Source: CAIKZZ01 sp035524495
GTDB taxonomy: Bacteria; Pseudomonadota; Gammaproteobacteria; Steroidobacterales; Steroidobacteraceae
NCBI GenBank assembly: GCA_035524495.1
Contig: DATKOR010000010.1
Coordinates: 13,837-77,836 of the forward strand
Length of the DNA stretch: 64,000 nt
Direction: 5' to 3'
Position 1 is the first letter of the stretch. Each line of letters starts with the position of its first letter. Under the pieces are notes generated by a model, which worked only from the letters and a program-made list of their open reading frames with translations, had not been told where the DNA came from and did no database searches. The translations under genes were made by a program, and so were the position numbers. This document shows, piece by piece, positions 1 to 8,227 of the stretch.

Positions 1-525
1 GCCGCGACCGCGCTCGCCGCGCTCGATGCCGCGGGCCTCCTGCCGCAGCGCGCGGCGATCGCCGCGGGCCTCGCGGGCGTGCGCCTCGCCGGGCGTTACC
101 AGCGCTTCCCGGGCCCGGTCGAGTGGGTGTTCGACGTCGCGCACAACCCGGGGAGCGCCGCGGTGCTCGCCGACACGATGCGCGAGGAGCGCGGCCGCGG
201 CCGCACGCTCGTCGTCGCCGGCGTGCTCGCCGACAAGGATGCGGTCGCGATCGCGACGGAGCTCAAGCGCGCGCTCGGCGCGCGCGACGTGGTCTGCGCC
301 GTCGGCCTCGAGGGCGAGCGCGGCCGAAGCGCGGCCGAGCTCGCGGCGCTCTGGGAACCGGTCCTCGGGCGCACGCTCGCAACCGCGGCCTCGGTCGCCG
401 ACGGCTGCGCGTTCGCCGCGCACGCGGCTGAGCCGGGCGATCGCATCGTCGTGTTCGGCTCCTTCCACACGGTCGCACCGGCGCTCGAGTGGCATCGTCT
501 ATACTCGGGCGCGCCGAGCGGCTAG
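1..525 (+). CDS. folC: Folylpolyglutamate synthase/dihydrofolate synthase, C-terminal part (5' cut by window)
   Basis: Reading frame open from base 1 to the TAG at 523-525, so about 174 C-terminal residues are present. The segment has the Mur-ligase C-terminal domain pattern: a GRYQRFP stretch, VFDVAHNPGSA (the DxAHNP motif) and the VVFGSFHTVAP end typical of FolC. FolC adds L-glutamate to dihydropteroate and to folates in the cytoplasm. The next gene starts 7 bases downstream, matching the conserved folC-dedD-cvpA-purF order. The ATPase N-terminal domain lies outside the window, so its integrity cannot be judged. Confidence 0.9.
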   Translation, partial: AATALAALDAAGLLPQRAAIAAGLAGVRLAGRYQRFPGPVEWVFDVAHNPGSAAVLADTMREERGRGRTLVVAGVLADKDAVAIATELKRALGARDVVCAVGLEGERGRSAAELAALWEPVLGRTLATAASVADGCAFAAHAAEPGDRIVVFGSFHTVAPALEWHRLYSGAPSG

Positions 526-532
526 CGGAGCC

Positions 533-1198
533 ATGGAGACCCGGATCAAAGAGCGCCTGGTCGGCGCGATCGCGCTGGTCGTGATCGTCGTCATCGTCGT
601 GCCGGAACTGCTGACCGGCCCGCGCACGCCGGCGCCGCCGCCGGCACCCGCGAGCGCCGCGCCGGTGCACACCGTCACGATCGACCTTGCCGCCGGCGAG
701 CGCGGCGCGATCGCGCGCCCGCCCGCAGCGCCTGCGCCCGAGGCCGCGCCGCCCGCAGCGAGCGGTCCGCCCGCGACGGCACCGGCGACGCCGCCTGCGG
801 ACGCGGCGCCCGCCGCGTCGCCCGCGCAGGCGTCAAGCGCTCCCGCGACCGCGTCGCCCGGCGCGCCTTCCGCCGCCGCGAGCGCGCCGCCGCCATCGCC
901 GGCGGCCGCCGTTCGCGCCGCCGAGCCGAAGCCGGCGGCGGCGAAGCCCGCGCCGCAGGCCGGGGCCGAGGGCTGGGTCGTGCAGCTCGGCAGCTTCGCG
1001 AGCCGCGACAACGCCGAGACGCTCGCCAAATCGCTGCGTGCCAAAGGCTACCGGGCGTTCGTGTCGGAGTTTCGCGGCAGCGGGCGCGTGCTCTACCGGG
1101 TGCGGGTCGGCCCGGAGCAGGACCGGGCGCGGGCCGAAGCGATCGCCGCGCGCCTCGCGCGCGAAGGCCACCGCGGATCGGTGGCGCCACAGCCTTGA
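533..1198 (+). CDS. dedD: SPOR-domain cell-division protein, DedD-like
   Basis: 221 residues. A short cytoplasmic METRIKERL is followed by one membrane helix (about residues 10-26), a long Ala/Pro linker (about 28-142) and a SPOR domain (about 146-221, beginning GWVVQLGSFASRDNAETLA). SPOR domains bind denuded peptidoglycan at the septum, and DedD of E. coli is a division protein with this architecture. The ATG at 533 is preferred because it puts the membrane helix at the N-terminus; the frame stays open upstream but overlaps folC. It follows folC by 7 bases, so co-transcription is likely. The low-complexity linker is expected for a periplasm-spanning tether. Confidence 0.88.
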   Translation: METRIKERLVGAIALVVIVVIVVPELLTGPRTPAPPPAPASAAPVHTVTIDLAAGERGAIARPPAAPAPEAAPPAASGPPATAPATPPADAAPAASPAQASSAPATASPGAPSAAASAPPPSPAAAVRAAEPKPAAAKPAPQAGAEGWVVQLGSFASRDNAETLAKSLRAKGYRAFVSEFRGSGRVLYRVRVGPEQDRARAEAIAARLAREGHRGSVAPQP

Positions 1199-1324
1199 AA
1201 TTTCGCGTGTGGACCACAGGTCCTGCTGCTCGAACGTGACGTGCTCGAATAGGTGGGGCGGGTGGGTTTCGGCTAAAATCGTCGCTTCTGACTGCCGCGG
1301 CAGTCGCGGACCCCGGCGGAGTGG

Positions 1325-1867
1325 ATGCAGGGCGCGGATCTCATCATCATCGCGATCATCCTCGTGTCGGTCATCATCGGGGCCGTGCGAGGCTTCGTCC
1401 GCGAGGCGGTGGCGCTCATCAGCTGGCTGGTCGCGATCTGGATCGCCTGGCGCTTCTCCGGCTTCCTGCACCCCTACCTCGGCGGGGCCCTCGAGACCCC
1501 CGAACAGAAGACCTGGGTCGCGCGCGGCATCGTGCTGATCGTCGTGCTGCTCGCCGGGTCCCTGATCGGCGCGCTCCTGTCGTGGATCACGCGCACCGCC
1601 GCGGGCCTGAGCGCCGTCGATCGGTTGTTCGGCGTCGTGTTCGGGCTGGTGCGCGGCCTCGTGCTCGTCGGCTTCGCGGCGCTGCTCGGCCAGAACCTGA
1701 AGTTCGACCACGAACCGTGGTGGAAGCACTCCAAGCTCGCGCCCTACGCCGTCGCGGTCGCGGGCTGGCTCGAGAGCTTCGCCGGCGAGTCGCGCCACCT
1801 CGCGCACTCGGCACTCGAGACCAAGAGCGCCGCGGCCGAGCCGGCCGCGGGCTCGGGCAGGAGTTAA
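1325..1867 (+). CDS. cvpA: CvpA family membrane protein (colicin V production/purine locus)
   Basis: 180 residues with about four membrane helices (near 5-23, 28-46, 65-85, 100-120) and the family pattern of an early GFVREA segment, then SAVDRLFGVVFGLVRG. CvpA homologues are inner-membrane proteins that almost always precede purF; their molecular role is still debated (envelope homeostasis, colicin V export). purF begins 4 bases after its stop, so the two are one transcription unit. Upstream (1199-1324) is a short spacer with a TAAAAT at 1274-1279 that could be a -10 element, but I see no convincing -35. The Ala-rich C-terminal tail has no known role. Confidence 0.9.
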   Translation: MQGADLIIIAIILVSVIIGAVRGFVREAVALISWLVAIWIAWRFSGFLHPYLGGALETPEQKTWVARGIVLIVVLLAGSLIGALLSWITRTAAGLSAVDRLFGVVFGLVRGLVLVGFAALLGQNLKFDHEPWWKHSKLAPYAVAVAGWLESFAGESRHLAHSALETKSAAAEPAAGSGRS

Positions 1868-1870
1868 GCG

Positions 1871-3406
1871 ATGTGCGGCATCGTCGGCATCGTCGGCCAG
1901 TCACCCGTCAACCAGCGGATCTACGATGCGCTGACGGTGCTGCAGCACCGCGGCCAGGACGCCGCGGGCATCATGACCTGCGACGGCGAGGAGCTGTGCC
2001 TGCGCAAGGACTCGGGCCTCGTGCGCGACGTGTTCCAGCAGCGCCACATGCTCGCGCTCAAGGGCTCGGTCGGCATCGGCCACGTCCGCTATCCGACCGC
2101 GGGTTGCGATGCGGCCTCCGAGGCCCAGCCGTTCTACGTCAACGCGCCCTACGGCATCGGGCTCGCGCACAACGGTAACCTCACGAACGCCGTCGAGCTC
2201 TCGGAGGCGCTGTGGCGCGACGAGCGCCGCCACCTCAACACCAGTTCGGATTCCGAGGCACTCCTCAACATCTTCGCGAGCGAGCTGCAGCGCCACGGCG
2301 CCGCGCACCTGAAGCCCGAGGACATCTTCGGCGCGCTGCAGAACGTCTACAAGCGCGTGCGCGGCGGCTACGCGGTCGTGACGCTGATCATCGGCCACGG
2401 CGTCGTGGGCTTCCGCGACCCGCACGGCATCCGGCCGCTGGTGATCGGCCGGCGCATCACGGCGCGCGGCACCGAGTGGATGCTGGCCTCGGAGTCGGTG
2501 GCCCTAGACCTCGTCGGCTTCGAGCTGGTGCGCGACGTCGAGCCGGGCGAGGTCGTCTACATCGACCTCGCGGGCGGCTTTCACAGCGCGCGCTGCGCGG
2601 CGGTCGAGCGCCACACCCCGTGCGTCTTCGAGTACGTCTACTTCGCGCGCCCCGACTCGATCATCGACAACATCTCGGTGCACAAGGCGCGCATGCGCAT
2701 GGGCGAGAAGCTGGCCGAGAAGATCCGCCGGCTGCGCCCCGACCACGACATCGATGTCGTGATCCCGATCCCCGACACGAGCCGCACGAGCGCGATGCAG
2801 CTGGCGCTCGACCTCGGCCTCGAGTACCGCGAGGGCTTCGTCAAGAACCGCTACATCGGCCGCACCTTCATCATGCCGGGCCAGGAGGAGCGCCAGAAGT
2901 CGGTGCGCTCGAAGCTGAACGCGATCCCGCTCGAGTTCCGGGGCCGCAACGTGCTCTTGGTCGACGACTCGATCGTGCGCGGCACGACTTCGGCGCAGAT
3001 CATCGAGCTCGCCCGCGAGGCCGGCGCCCGCAAGGTCTACTTCGCCTCGGCCGCGCCGCCGGTGCGCTACCCGAACGTCTACGGCATCGACATGCCGGCC
3101 GCCTACGAGCTGGTCGCCGCCGGCCGCTCCGAGGAGGAGATCGCGAAGTTGATCGGTGCCGACTGGCTGATCTACCAGGACCTCGAGGACCTGGTCAGCG
3201 CCGTGCGCCACGACAAGGCACGCGTCGAGGCGTTCGACACCTCGTGCTTCTCGGGCGAGTACGTCACCGGCGACGTCACGCCCGAGTACCTCGGCCGCAT
3301 CGAGCGCGAGCGCTCGGACGACGCCAAGGCGCGGCGGCGGGCCGCCGAGGGCACCGACGGCGACGGCGCGACGCGCACCAAGCCGCGGGCCGTGCGCGCG
3401 GTCTGA
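1871..3406 (+). CDS. purF: Amidophosphoribosyltransferase
   Basis: 511 residues, full length for the family. It catalyses the first committed step of purine synthesis, turning PRPP and glutamine into 5-phosphoribosylamine. MCGIVGIVG places the nucleophilic Cys at residue 2, exposed once Met is removed, with no propeptide (E. coli type). The N-terminal half is the glutaminase (HVRYPTAG, HNGNLTN), and the C-terminal half the phosphoribosyltransferase with the PRPP loop VLLVDDSIVRGTTS (about 361-374). A GGAG lies just before the ATG. The last ~25 residues are a charged tail. It sits 4 bases after cvpA and 17 bases before a glycerate-kinase family gene. Confidence 0.97.
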   Translation: MCGIVGIVGQSPVNQRIYDALTVLQHRGQDAAGIMTCDGEELCLRKDSGLVRDVFQQRHMLALKGSVGIGHVRYPTAGCDAASEAQPFYVNAPYGIGLAHNGNLTNAVELSEALWRDERRHLNTSSDSEALLNIFASELQRHGAAHLKPEDIFGALQNVYKRVRGGYAVVTLIIGHGVVGFRDPHGIRPLVIGRRITARGTEWMLASESVALDLVGFELVRDVEPGEVVYIDLAGGFHSARCAAVERHTPCVFEYVYFARPDSIIDNISVHKARMRMGEKLAEKIRRLRPDHDIDVVIPIPDTSRTSAMQLALDLGLEYREGFVKNRYIGRTFIMPGQEERQKSVRSKLNAIPLEFRGRNVLLVDDSIVRGTTSAQIIELAREAGARKVYFASAAPPVRYPNVYGIDMPAAYELVAAGRSEEEIAKLIGADWLIYQDLEDLVSAVRHDKARVEAFDTSCFSGEYVTGDVTPEYLGRIERERSDDAKARRRAAEGTDGDGATRTKPRAVRAV

Positions 3407-3423
3407 GCCCGAGCCCCCAACCG

Positions 3424-4683
3424 ATGCAGGACCGAGGAGCGTGGCGCGCGGACCCGCGCCGCGGCGTTCTGCTCGAGCTCTACGCCAGCGCCTGCGAAGC
3501 CGTCGACGGCCGCCGCGCAGTGCGCGCGGCGCTCGCGGGGGCGCCGACGACGGGCCCGGTGACGCTGATCGCGGTTGGCAAGGCGGCGAGCGCGATGACG
3601 CTCGGCGCGCTCGACGTGCTCGGCGGGCGCGTCGAGCGCGGGCTCGTGATCTCGCGCGCCGGGCACCTCGACGCGGAGCTCGGCGCATGGCCGGTGCTCG
3701 AGCGCCTCGAGGGCGACCATCCGGTGCCTGGCGCCGCGAGCCTCGCGGCCGGCGAGGCACTCCTCAGGTTTGCGGCGGCGACGCCGCCCGCAACGCGCGT
3801 GCTCGTGCTCGTGTCGGGCGGGGCATCGAGCCTCGTCGAGGCGCTGCCGGCCGCGGTCACGCCCGAGGACCTGCGGCGCGTCAACGAATGGGGCCTCGGC
3901 GCCGGCATCGACATCCACGAACTCAACGCCATCCGCCGCCGGCTGTCGCGCCTGAAGGACGGGCGGCTGGCGGCGGCGCTGTCGCACACCGACGCCGAGG
4001 CGCTGCTGATCTCCGACGTGCCGGGCGACGACCCGGCGGTCATCGGCTCGGGGCTCGTCTGCGCGCTCGCGAAGGCGCCCCGGCCGCGCGTTCCACCGTG
4101 GCTCGCCGATCTGCTGGAGCGCGCCAGGGACCTTCCGAAGGGCGCGACGCTGAGGGCGCGCGTCGTCGCGACGCTCGACGACGCGCTCGCGGCCGCCGAG
4201 CGTGCGGCCGACCAGGGCGGCTACAGCGCCCGGCGCCTCGCGCCCGCTGCGAGCGGCGATGCCAGCGGCGCCGCCAGCCGCTTCGCGCACGAGCTCGCGC
4301 TCGCGACCTGCGACCTGCTGGTGTGGGGCGGGGAGACGAACGTGCACCTGCCGCCGCGGCCCGGCAGGGGCGGGCGCAACCAGCACTTCGCGCTCGAGGC
4401 GGCGCGCCTGATCGCGGGCCACGACGACCTCGTCGTGCTCGCGGCCGGCACCGACGGCACCGACGGCAACAGCCAGGATGCCGGCGCGATCGTCGACGGC
4501 ACGACGCTTGCGCGCGGCGCAGCCGAGTCGCTCGACGCCTCCGAGGCGCTCGCGGCCGCGGACTCGGGCAGCTTCCTCGAGGCGACGGGCGACCTGCTGC
4601 ACACCGGGCCGACCGGCACCAACGTCGGCGACATCGTGCTCGGACTCAGGTGCCCGCCCGATGCGCCCGCGGGCGGAGGCTGA
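3424..4683 (+). CDS. DUF4147/MOFRL family glycerate 2-kinase-like protein
   Basis: 419 residues. The family (class II glycerate kinases, TtuD/GckA type) phosphorylates glycerate on O2 with ATP in the cytoplasm. Seen here: VGKAASAM near the N-terminus, the glycine-rich VSGGASSLVEAL, an N-terminal DUF4147 domain and a C-terminal MOFRL domain containing GGETNVHLP, GGRNQH and AAGTDGTDGNSQDAGA. It lies 17 bases after purF and 4 bases before the receiver-kinase gene, in what looks like one operon, although purine synthesis and glycerate metabolism are not obviously linked. The substrate is inferred from family only. Confidence 0.88.
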   Translation: MQDRGAWRADPRRGVLLELYASACEAVDGRRAVRAALAGAPTTGPVTLIAVGKAASAMTLGALDVLGGRVERGLVISRAGHLDAELGAWPVLERLEGDHPVPGAASLAAGEALLRFAAATPPATRVLVLVSGGASSLVEALPAAVTPEDLRRVNEWGLGAGIDIHELNAIRRRLSRLKDGRLAAALSHTDAEALLISDVPGDDPAVIGSGLVCALAKAPRPRVPPWLADLLERARDLPKGATLRARVVATLDDALAAAERAADQGGYSARRLAPAASGDASGAASRFAHELALATCDLLVWGGETNVHLPPRPGRGGRNQHFALEAARLIAGHDDLVVLAAGTDGTDGNSQDAGAIVDGTTLARGAAESLDASEALAAADSGSFLEATGDLLHTGPTGTNVGDIVLGLRCPPDAPAGGG

Positions 4684-4687
4684 GACC

Positions 4688-6217
4688 GTGAAGGTGCTGC
4701 TGATCGACGACGATCCGACGTATCGCAAGCTGATCCGCCAGCACCTGATGACCGCGTTCGACGCGCCGGTCATCGTCGACTACGCGCCAGGCGTCGAGGG
4801 GCGGCTGCCGTCGGAGTTCTGGGGCGCCGGCTACGACGCGGTGCTCCTCGACCACGCGCCGGCGAAGGGCGCCGGGCTCGACTGGCTGAGCGACGGCCGC
4901 GCCCGGCCGCTGTTCCCGCCGGTCATCTACATGCTCGCGAAGCCCGACGAGACCGCCGCCGCCGAGGCGCTCGGGCGCGGCGCCCTCGGCACGATCGCGA
5001 AGAGCCGCATCGACCACCGCCAGCTCGCGCAGCTCCTCAGGGACGCCGAAGTCCAGCAACGGCGCGCGCTCGCGGCGTTTCGCCTGAGCCCCGCGGCCGA
5101 GAACGCCTACAAGTTCGGGCACACGGTCATCAAGGGCGTGCGCTGCATCCGGGCGCTCGCGACCAGCGCGATCTCGACCGTCTACCTCGCCGAGAGCGAG
5201 CGCGAGGCGCGCCTCGTGGTGCTGAAGCTCCTGCGCCAGGTGCCCGACTCGCACGACCGCGGCAGCACCTTCGACCGCTTCCTGCAGGAATACGAGATCA
5301 TCCGGCAGATCCACCACCCGAACGTGGTGCAGATCTACGAGCTCGGCGTCGCCGACGACCACGCGTTCATCCTGATGGAGTACTTCGCGAGCGGCGACCT
5401 GCGCGCGCGCATGCGCCGCGGCATCGTGCCGCTCGATGCGCTCAAGATCCTCCGGCAGATGGCGGCGGCGCTCGGCGCGATCCACGGCGCCGGCGTCCTG
5501 CACCGCGACCTCAAGCCCGGCAACGTGATGTTGCGCGCCGACGGCACGATCGCGCTGATCGACTTCGGGCTCGCCAAGCAGCTGTCGCTCGAGGCCGAGA
5601 TCACCGCGACCGGCGAGATCTTCGGCACGCCGTACTACATGAGCCCCGAGCAGGGTCACGGGCGCGAGGTCGACTCGCGCAGCGACGTCTACAGCCTGGG
5701 TGTCATCTTCTACGAGATGCTGACCGGCAAGAAGCCGTTCCTCGCGCCGACGCCGATGGCCGTCATCTACAAGCACAGCCACGCGCCGATCCCGGCGCTG
5801 CCGGAGGACCTCGCGAGCTGGCAGTTCCTGCTGGAGAAGCTGCTCGCGAAGGAGCCCGCCGACCGCTACCAGTCGGGTGCGGACATCTGCGCGGCGATCG
5901 ACCAGCTGCTCGGCGACGACCACACGATCCGCCTGGCACCCCGCCAGGTATCGGCGTCCCCGAGCCCGCCGAGCGCACCCGGGCCTGCAGCCTCGAGCCC
6001 ACCGCCCGCCCCGAGTGCCTCGCCCGCCCCGAGTGTCTCGCCTGCCGCGAGTGCCTCGCCGGCCCAGAGTCCAGCGCCGGCATCGAGCGCGCCGCCGGGC
6101 GCGCCCGAGGCGTCCGCTGCGCCGCCCTCGCCGGATGCCTCGGCGGCGCCGGATGCTTCGGCGGCGCCGGATGCGGCGCCGGCACCGGCAGTGCCACCCT
6201 CGACCACGACGCCGTGA
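4688..6217 (+). CDS. Receiver domain - Ser/Thr protein kinase fusion
   Basis: 509 residues from a GTG start 4 bases after the upstream stop. Residues ~1-125 are a response-regulator receiver (VLLIDDD acidic cluster, VLLDHAP with the candidate phospho-Asp, IAKSRI with the conserved Lys); the usual Thr/Ser of the switch is Ala in YMLAKP. Residues ~150-420 are a Hanks-type kinase: VVLKLL with Lys180, HRDLKPGN (His272), DFGLAK (Asp292) and GTPYYMSPEQ. The glycine loop is degenerate (IRALATSAISTVY). The last ~85 residues are Pro/Ala/Ser low complexity with no membrane helix, so it is cytosolic. It overlaps the miaE start by 4 bases, implying translational coupling. A phosphorelay gating a Ser/Thr kinase is the natural inference; no partner is adjacent. 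Confidence 0.88.
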   Translation: MKVLLIDDDPTYRKLIRQHLMTAFDAPVIVDYAPGVEGRLPSEFWGAGYDAVLLDHAPAKGAGLDWLSDGRARPLFPPVIYMLAKPDETAAAEALGRGALGTIAKSRIDHRQLAQLLRDAEVQQRRALAAFRLSPAAENAYKFGHTVIKGVRCIRALATSAISTVYLAESEREARLVVLKLLRQVPDSHDRGSTFDRFLQEYEIIRQIHHPNVVQIYELGVADDHAFILMEYFASGDLRARMRRGIVPLDALKILRQMAAALGAIHGAGVLHRDLKPGNVMLRADGTIALIDFGLAKQLSLEAEITATGEIFGTPYYMSPEQGHGREVDSRSDVYSLGVIFYEMLTGKKPFLAPTPMAVIYKHSHAPIPALPEDLASWQFLLEKLLAKEPADRYQSGADICAAIDQLLGDDHTIRLAPRQVSASPSPPSAPGPAASSPPPAPSASPAPSVSPAASASPAQSPAPASSAPPGAPEASAAPPSPDASAAPDASAAPDAAPAPAVPPSTTTP

Positions 6218-6828
6218 GCGCACCGGGTCTCGCCGCAGCGACGCCCCCGGCCTGGTACCGCGCGGCGGCCGCGGACCTCGCGACGCTGATCGTCGATCAC
6301 GCGAACTGCGAGAAGAAGGCGGCCTCGACCGCGCTCGGCCTGATGTTCGCGTACGCCGAGGACACCGAACTCGGGCTCGCGCTCGCGCGGCTCGCGCGCG
6401 AGGAGCTGCGCCACTACGAGCAGGTGCTCGGGCTGATGCAGCGGCTCGCGATCCCGTACGCGCGCCTCGCCCCCGGCCGCTACGCCGGGGAGCTGCGGCG
6501 CCAGCTCGCGACCGACGAGCCGCAGCGGCGGCTTGACCTCTTGATCTGCGGCGCGCTGATCGAGGCGCGCTCGGCCGAGCGCTTCCACGGGCTGCTCGCG
6601 CACCTGCCGGAGGAGGTCGCGGCGTTCTACCGCGGCCTCGAGGCGGCCGAGGCGCGACACACGAACCTCTATCTCTCGCTCGCCGAGCGCCATGCGATGC
6701 GCGCGAGCCTGGACCTCGCCTCGCGCTTCGCGACGCTCGCGGCCGTGGAGGCCGAGCTCGCGACGCGGCCGGACCCGATGCTCAGGTTCCACTCCGGCCC
6801 GCCGCCCGTCAGCGCGGCAGCGACCTGA
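6214..6828 (+). CDS. miaE: tRNA-(ms2io6A)-hydroxylase
   Basis: 204 residues from a GTG (6214) inside the stop of the preceding gene (GTGA overlap). MiaE is a non-haem diiron monooxygenase that hydroxylates the isopentenyl side chain of ms2i6A37 in tRNAs reading U-starting codons. The four-helix ferritin-like pattern is visible: DHANCEKKAAS near residue 30, EELRHYEQ (first ExxH), EARSAERF, and EAAEARHTNLY (second ExxH). Length is normal. Its 3' end overlaps the convergent lpxH gene by 20 bp. The reaction needs O2, so its coupling to a signalling kinase is intriguing but unexplained. Confidence 0.93.
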   Translation: MSAPGLAAATPPAWYRAAAADLATLIVDHANCEKKAASTALGLMFAYAEDTELGLALARLAREELRHYEQVLGLMQRLAIPYARLAPGRYAGELRRQLATDEPQRRLDLLICGALIEARSAERFHGLLAHLPEEVAAFYRGLEAAEARHTNLYLSLAERHAMRASLDLASRFATLAAVEAELATRPDPMLRFHSGPPPVSAAAT

Positions 6829-7531
6829 GACGCAATCCCGACGCGTCCCAGCCGAGGACGCTGCCCTGCGTGTACCAGTCGCCGGTCACGATCCGCGTGC
6901 AGGTGCGACCGTCGACCGTGTGCGGATAGACGCCCGGCCGGTGCGTGTGGCCGTGGATGATCGTGTCGACCCCGGCGCTTCGGAACACCGCCGCGACCGC
7001 GTCCGCGTTCACGTCCATCAGCATCGTCGGCTGCGCCTGGGTGTGCGCCTGGCTGCCGGCGCGCGCCTCGCGTGCCAGCGCCTGGCGCTGGTCGATGCTG
7101 AGCGCGAGGAACTGCGCCTGCCAGGCGGGATCGCGGACGAGCGCCCGCAGCCGCTGGTAGGGCGCATCGTCGGTGCACAGCGCATCGCCGTGCGTGATCA
7201 GCGCGCGCCGGCCGTAGAACTCGACGATCGTCGGATCGACGAGGAGCCGACCGCCCGTCTCCTCGCAAAAACGCGTGCCGAGCAGGAAGTCACGGTTGCC
7301 GTGCAGGAAGAAGAGCGCGACGCCCCTTGCGCTGAGCGCGCGAAGGTCCTCGACCACCGCGCGCTTGTGCGGGTCCGGGTCGTCATCGCCGATCCACACC
7401 TCGAAGAGGTCGCCGAGCACGTACAGTGCCCGCGCCGTCGCCGCCTCGGTCGCGAGGAAGGCCCGAAACTGCGCGGCGATCTCGGGCCGGGCCGGGTCGA
7501 GGTGCAGGTCCGAGACGACCAGCGCCGTCAT
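6809..7531 (-). CDS. lpxH: UDP-2,3-diacylglucosamine diphosphatase
   Basis: 240 residues. LpxH hydrolyses UDP-2,3-diacylglucosamine to lipid X and UMP in lipid A synthesis at the inner-membrane surface. The calcineurin-like metal-binding motifs are complete: SDLHLD at the N-terminus, LGDLFEVWIGDDD, HGNRDFLLG, THGDALCTDD and HGHTHRPG. It is transcribed from the strand opposite miaE, tail to tail with a 20-bp overlap, and its ATG is 4 bases from the stop of the upstream cyclophilin gene, so the two form an operon. Confidence 0.95.
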   Translation of the reverse strand: MTALVVSDLHLDPARPEIAAQFRAFLATEAATARALYVLGDLFEVWIGDDDPDPHKRAVVEDLRALSARGVALFFLHGNRDFLLGTRFCEETGGRLLVDPTIVEFYGRRALITHGDALCTDDAPYQRLRALVRDPAWQAQFLALSIDQRQALAREARAGSQAHTQAQPTMLMDVNADAVAAVFRSAGVDTIIHGHTHRPGVYPHTVDGRTCTRIVTGDWYTQGSVLGWDASGLRLRSLPR

Positions 7532-7535
7532 CGGC

Positions 7536-8180
7536 TCATTTCGGCGGCGGCGGTGCGGCGGGCGCCGCCGGTCCTGCCAGGGGCTCGATGCGCTGGATGA
7601 CGACCGCCTCGAGCGGGGCGTCCTTCGGCCACGGCCCGACGGCGCCGGTCGGCGTGCGGCCGATCTTGTCGACGACGTCGAAGCCGTCGACGATCTTGCC
7701 GAAGACCGCGTAGCCCCAGCGCAGCGGCGTGGGGTCGAGATCGTCGTTGTCGGTCAGGTTCACGTAGAACTGCGCGTTGCCCGAGTGCGGCGCATCGGAG
7801 CGCGCGAGGCCCACCGTGTAGCGCTTGTTCGAGAGCCCGTTGCCGGACTCGTTCGGCACGGAAGGCAGCGTCGCCTTGAGGATGTGCTTCTCGTCGTAGC
7901 CGCCGCCCTGGATCACGAAGTTCGAGATCACGCGGTGGAAGATCGTGCCCGTGTACTGGCCCAACTTCACGTAGGCCAGGAAATTCTGGGTCGTCAGCGG
8001 CGCGCGCTGCGTCTCGAGCTTGATCACGAAGCTGCCGAGCGAGGTGACGACGCGCACCCGGTCGACCGGCGCCTCCGCGGCGGCCGCAGTGCCTGCGGGC
8101 TCGTCGGCGCGCGCGGCGCCGCCGAGCGCGGCGAAGCCGGCCAGCGACACGAGGAGCAGTCGGGCGAGTGGGGCGGGCAT
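7536..8180 (-). CDS. Secreted cyclophilin-type peptidyl-prolyl cis-trans isomerase
   Basis: 214 residues from the ATG at 8180, chosen over an in-frame codon 33 bases upstream because a GGAG lies 5 bases before it and it leaves a clean signal peptide (PLARLLLVSLAGFAALGGAARA, cut near residue 23). The cyclophilin fold is recognisable by FHRVISNFVIQGGGYD, GNAQFYVNLTDND and YAVFGKIVDGFDVVD. It isomerises prolyl bonds in periplasmic proteins. It ends with an Ala/Pro tail. The neighbour lpxH follows at 4 bases. In relatives the equivalent gene often codes for a cytoplasmic PpiB; here the leader points to export. Confidence 0.9.
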   Translation of the reverse strand: MPAPLARLLLVSLAGFAALGGAARADEPAGTAAAAEAPVDRVRVVTSLGSFVIKLETQRAPLTTQNFLAYVKLGQYTGTIFHRVISNFVIQGGGYDEKHILKATLPSVPNESGNGLSNKRYTVGLARSDAPHSGNAQFYVNLTDNDDLDPTPLRWGYAVFGKIVDGFDVVDKIGRTPTGAVGPWPKDAPLEAVVIQRIEPLAGPAAPAAPPPPK

Positions 8181-8211
8181 GGGAACTCCGGCGGGCGGTG
8201 GGGGGCGGGGC

Positions 8212-8219
8212 ATTATACT
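8212..8219. promoter_or_regulatory. Overlapping divergent -10 elements (cyclophilin / gltX)
   Basis: The bases 8212-8217 read TATAAT on the - strand (perfect consensus, 32 bases before the cyclophilin ATG), while 8214-8219 read TATACT on the + strand. The gltX ATG at 8228 is only 8 bases after the + strand hexamer, so a transcript from it would be leaderless or nearly so. No good -35 is seen at 17 bp on either side. Overlapping -10 elements of this symmetry are a known form of bidirectional promoter. Confidence 0.5.
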
Positions 8220-8227
8220 TCGTGGCC

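Noticed and set aside
2212..3423. N-terminal extension of the glycerate-kinase frame through purF
   Set aside because: It is Arg/Ala/Pro noise in an alternative frame of purF; the real start is ATG 3424.
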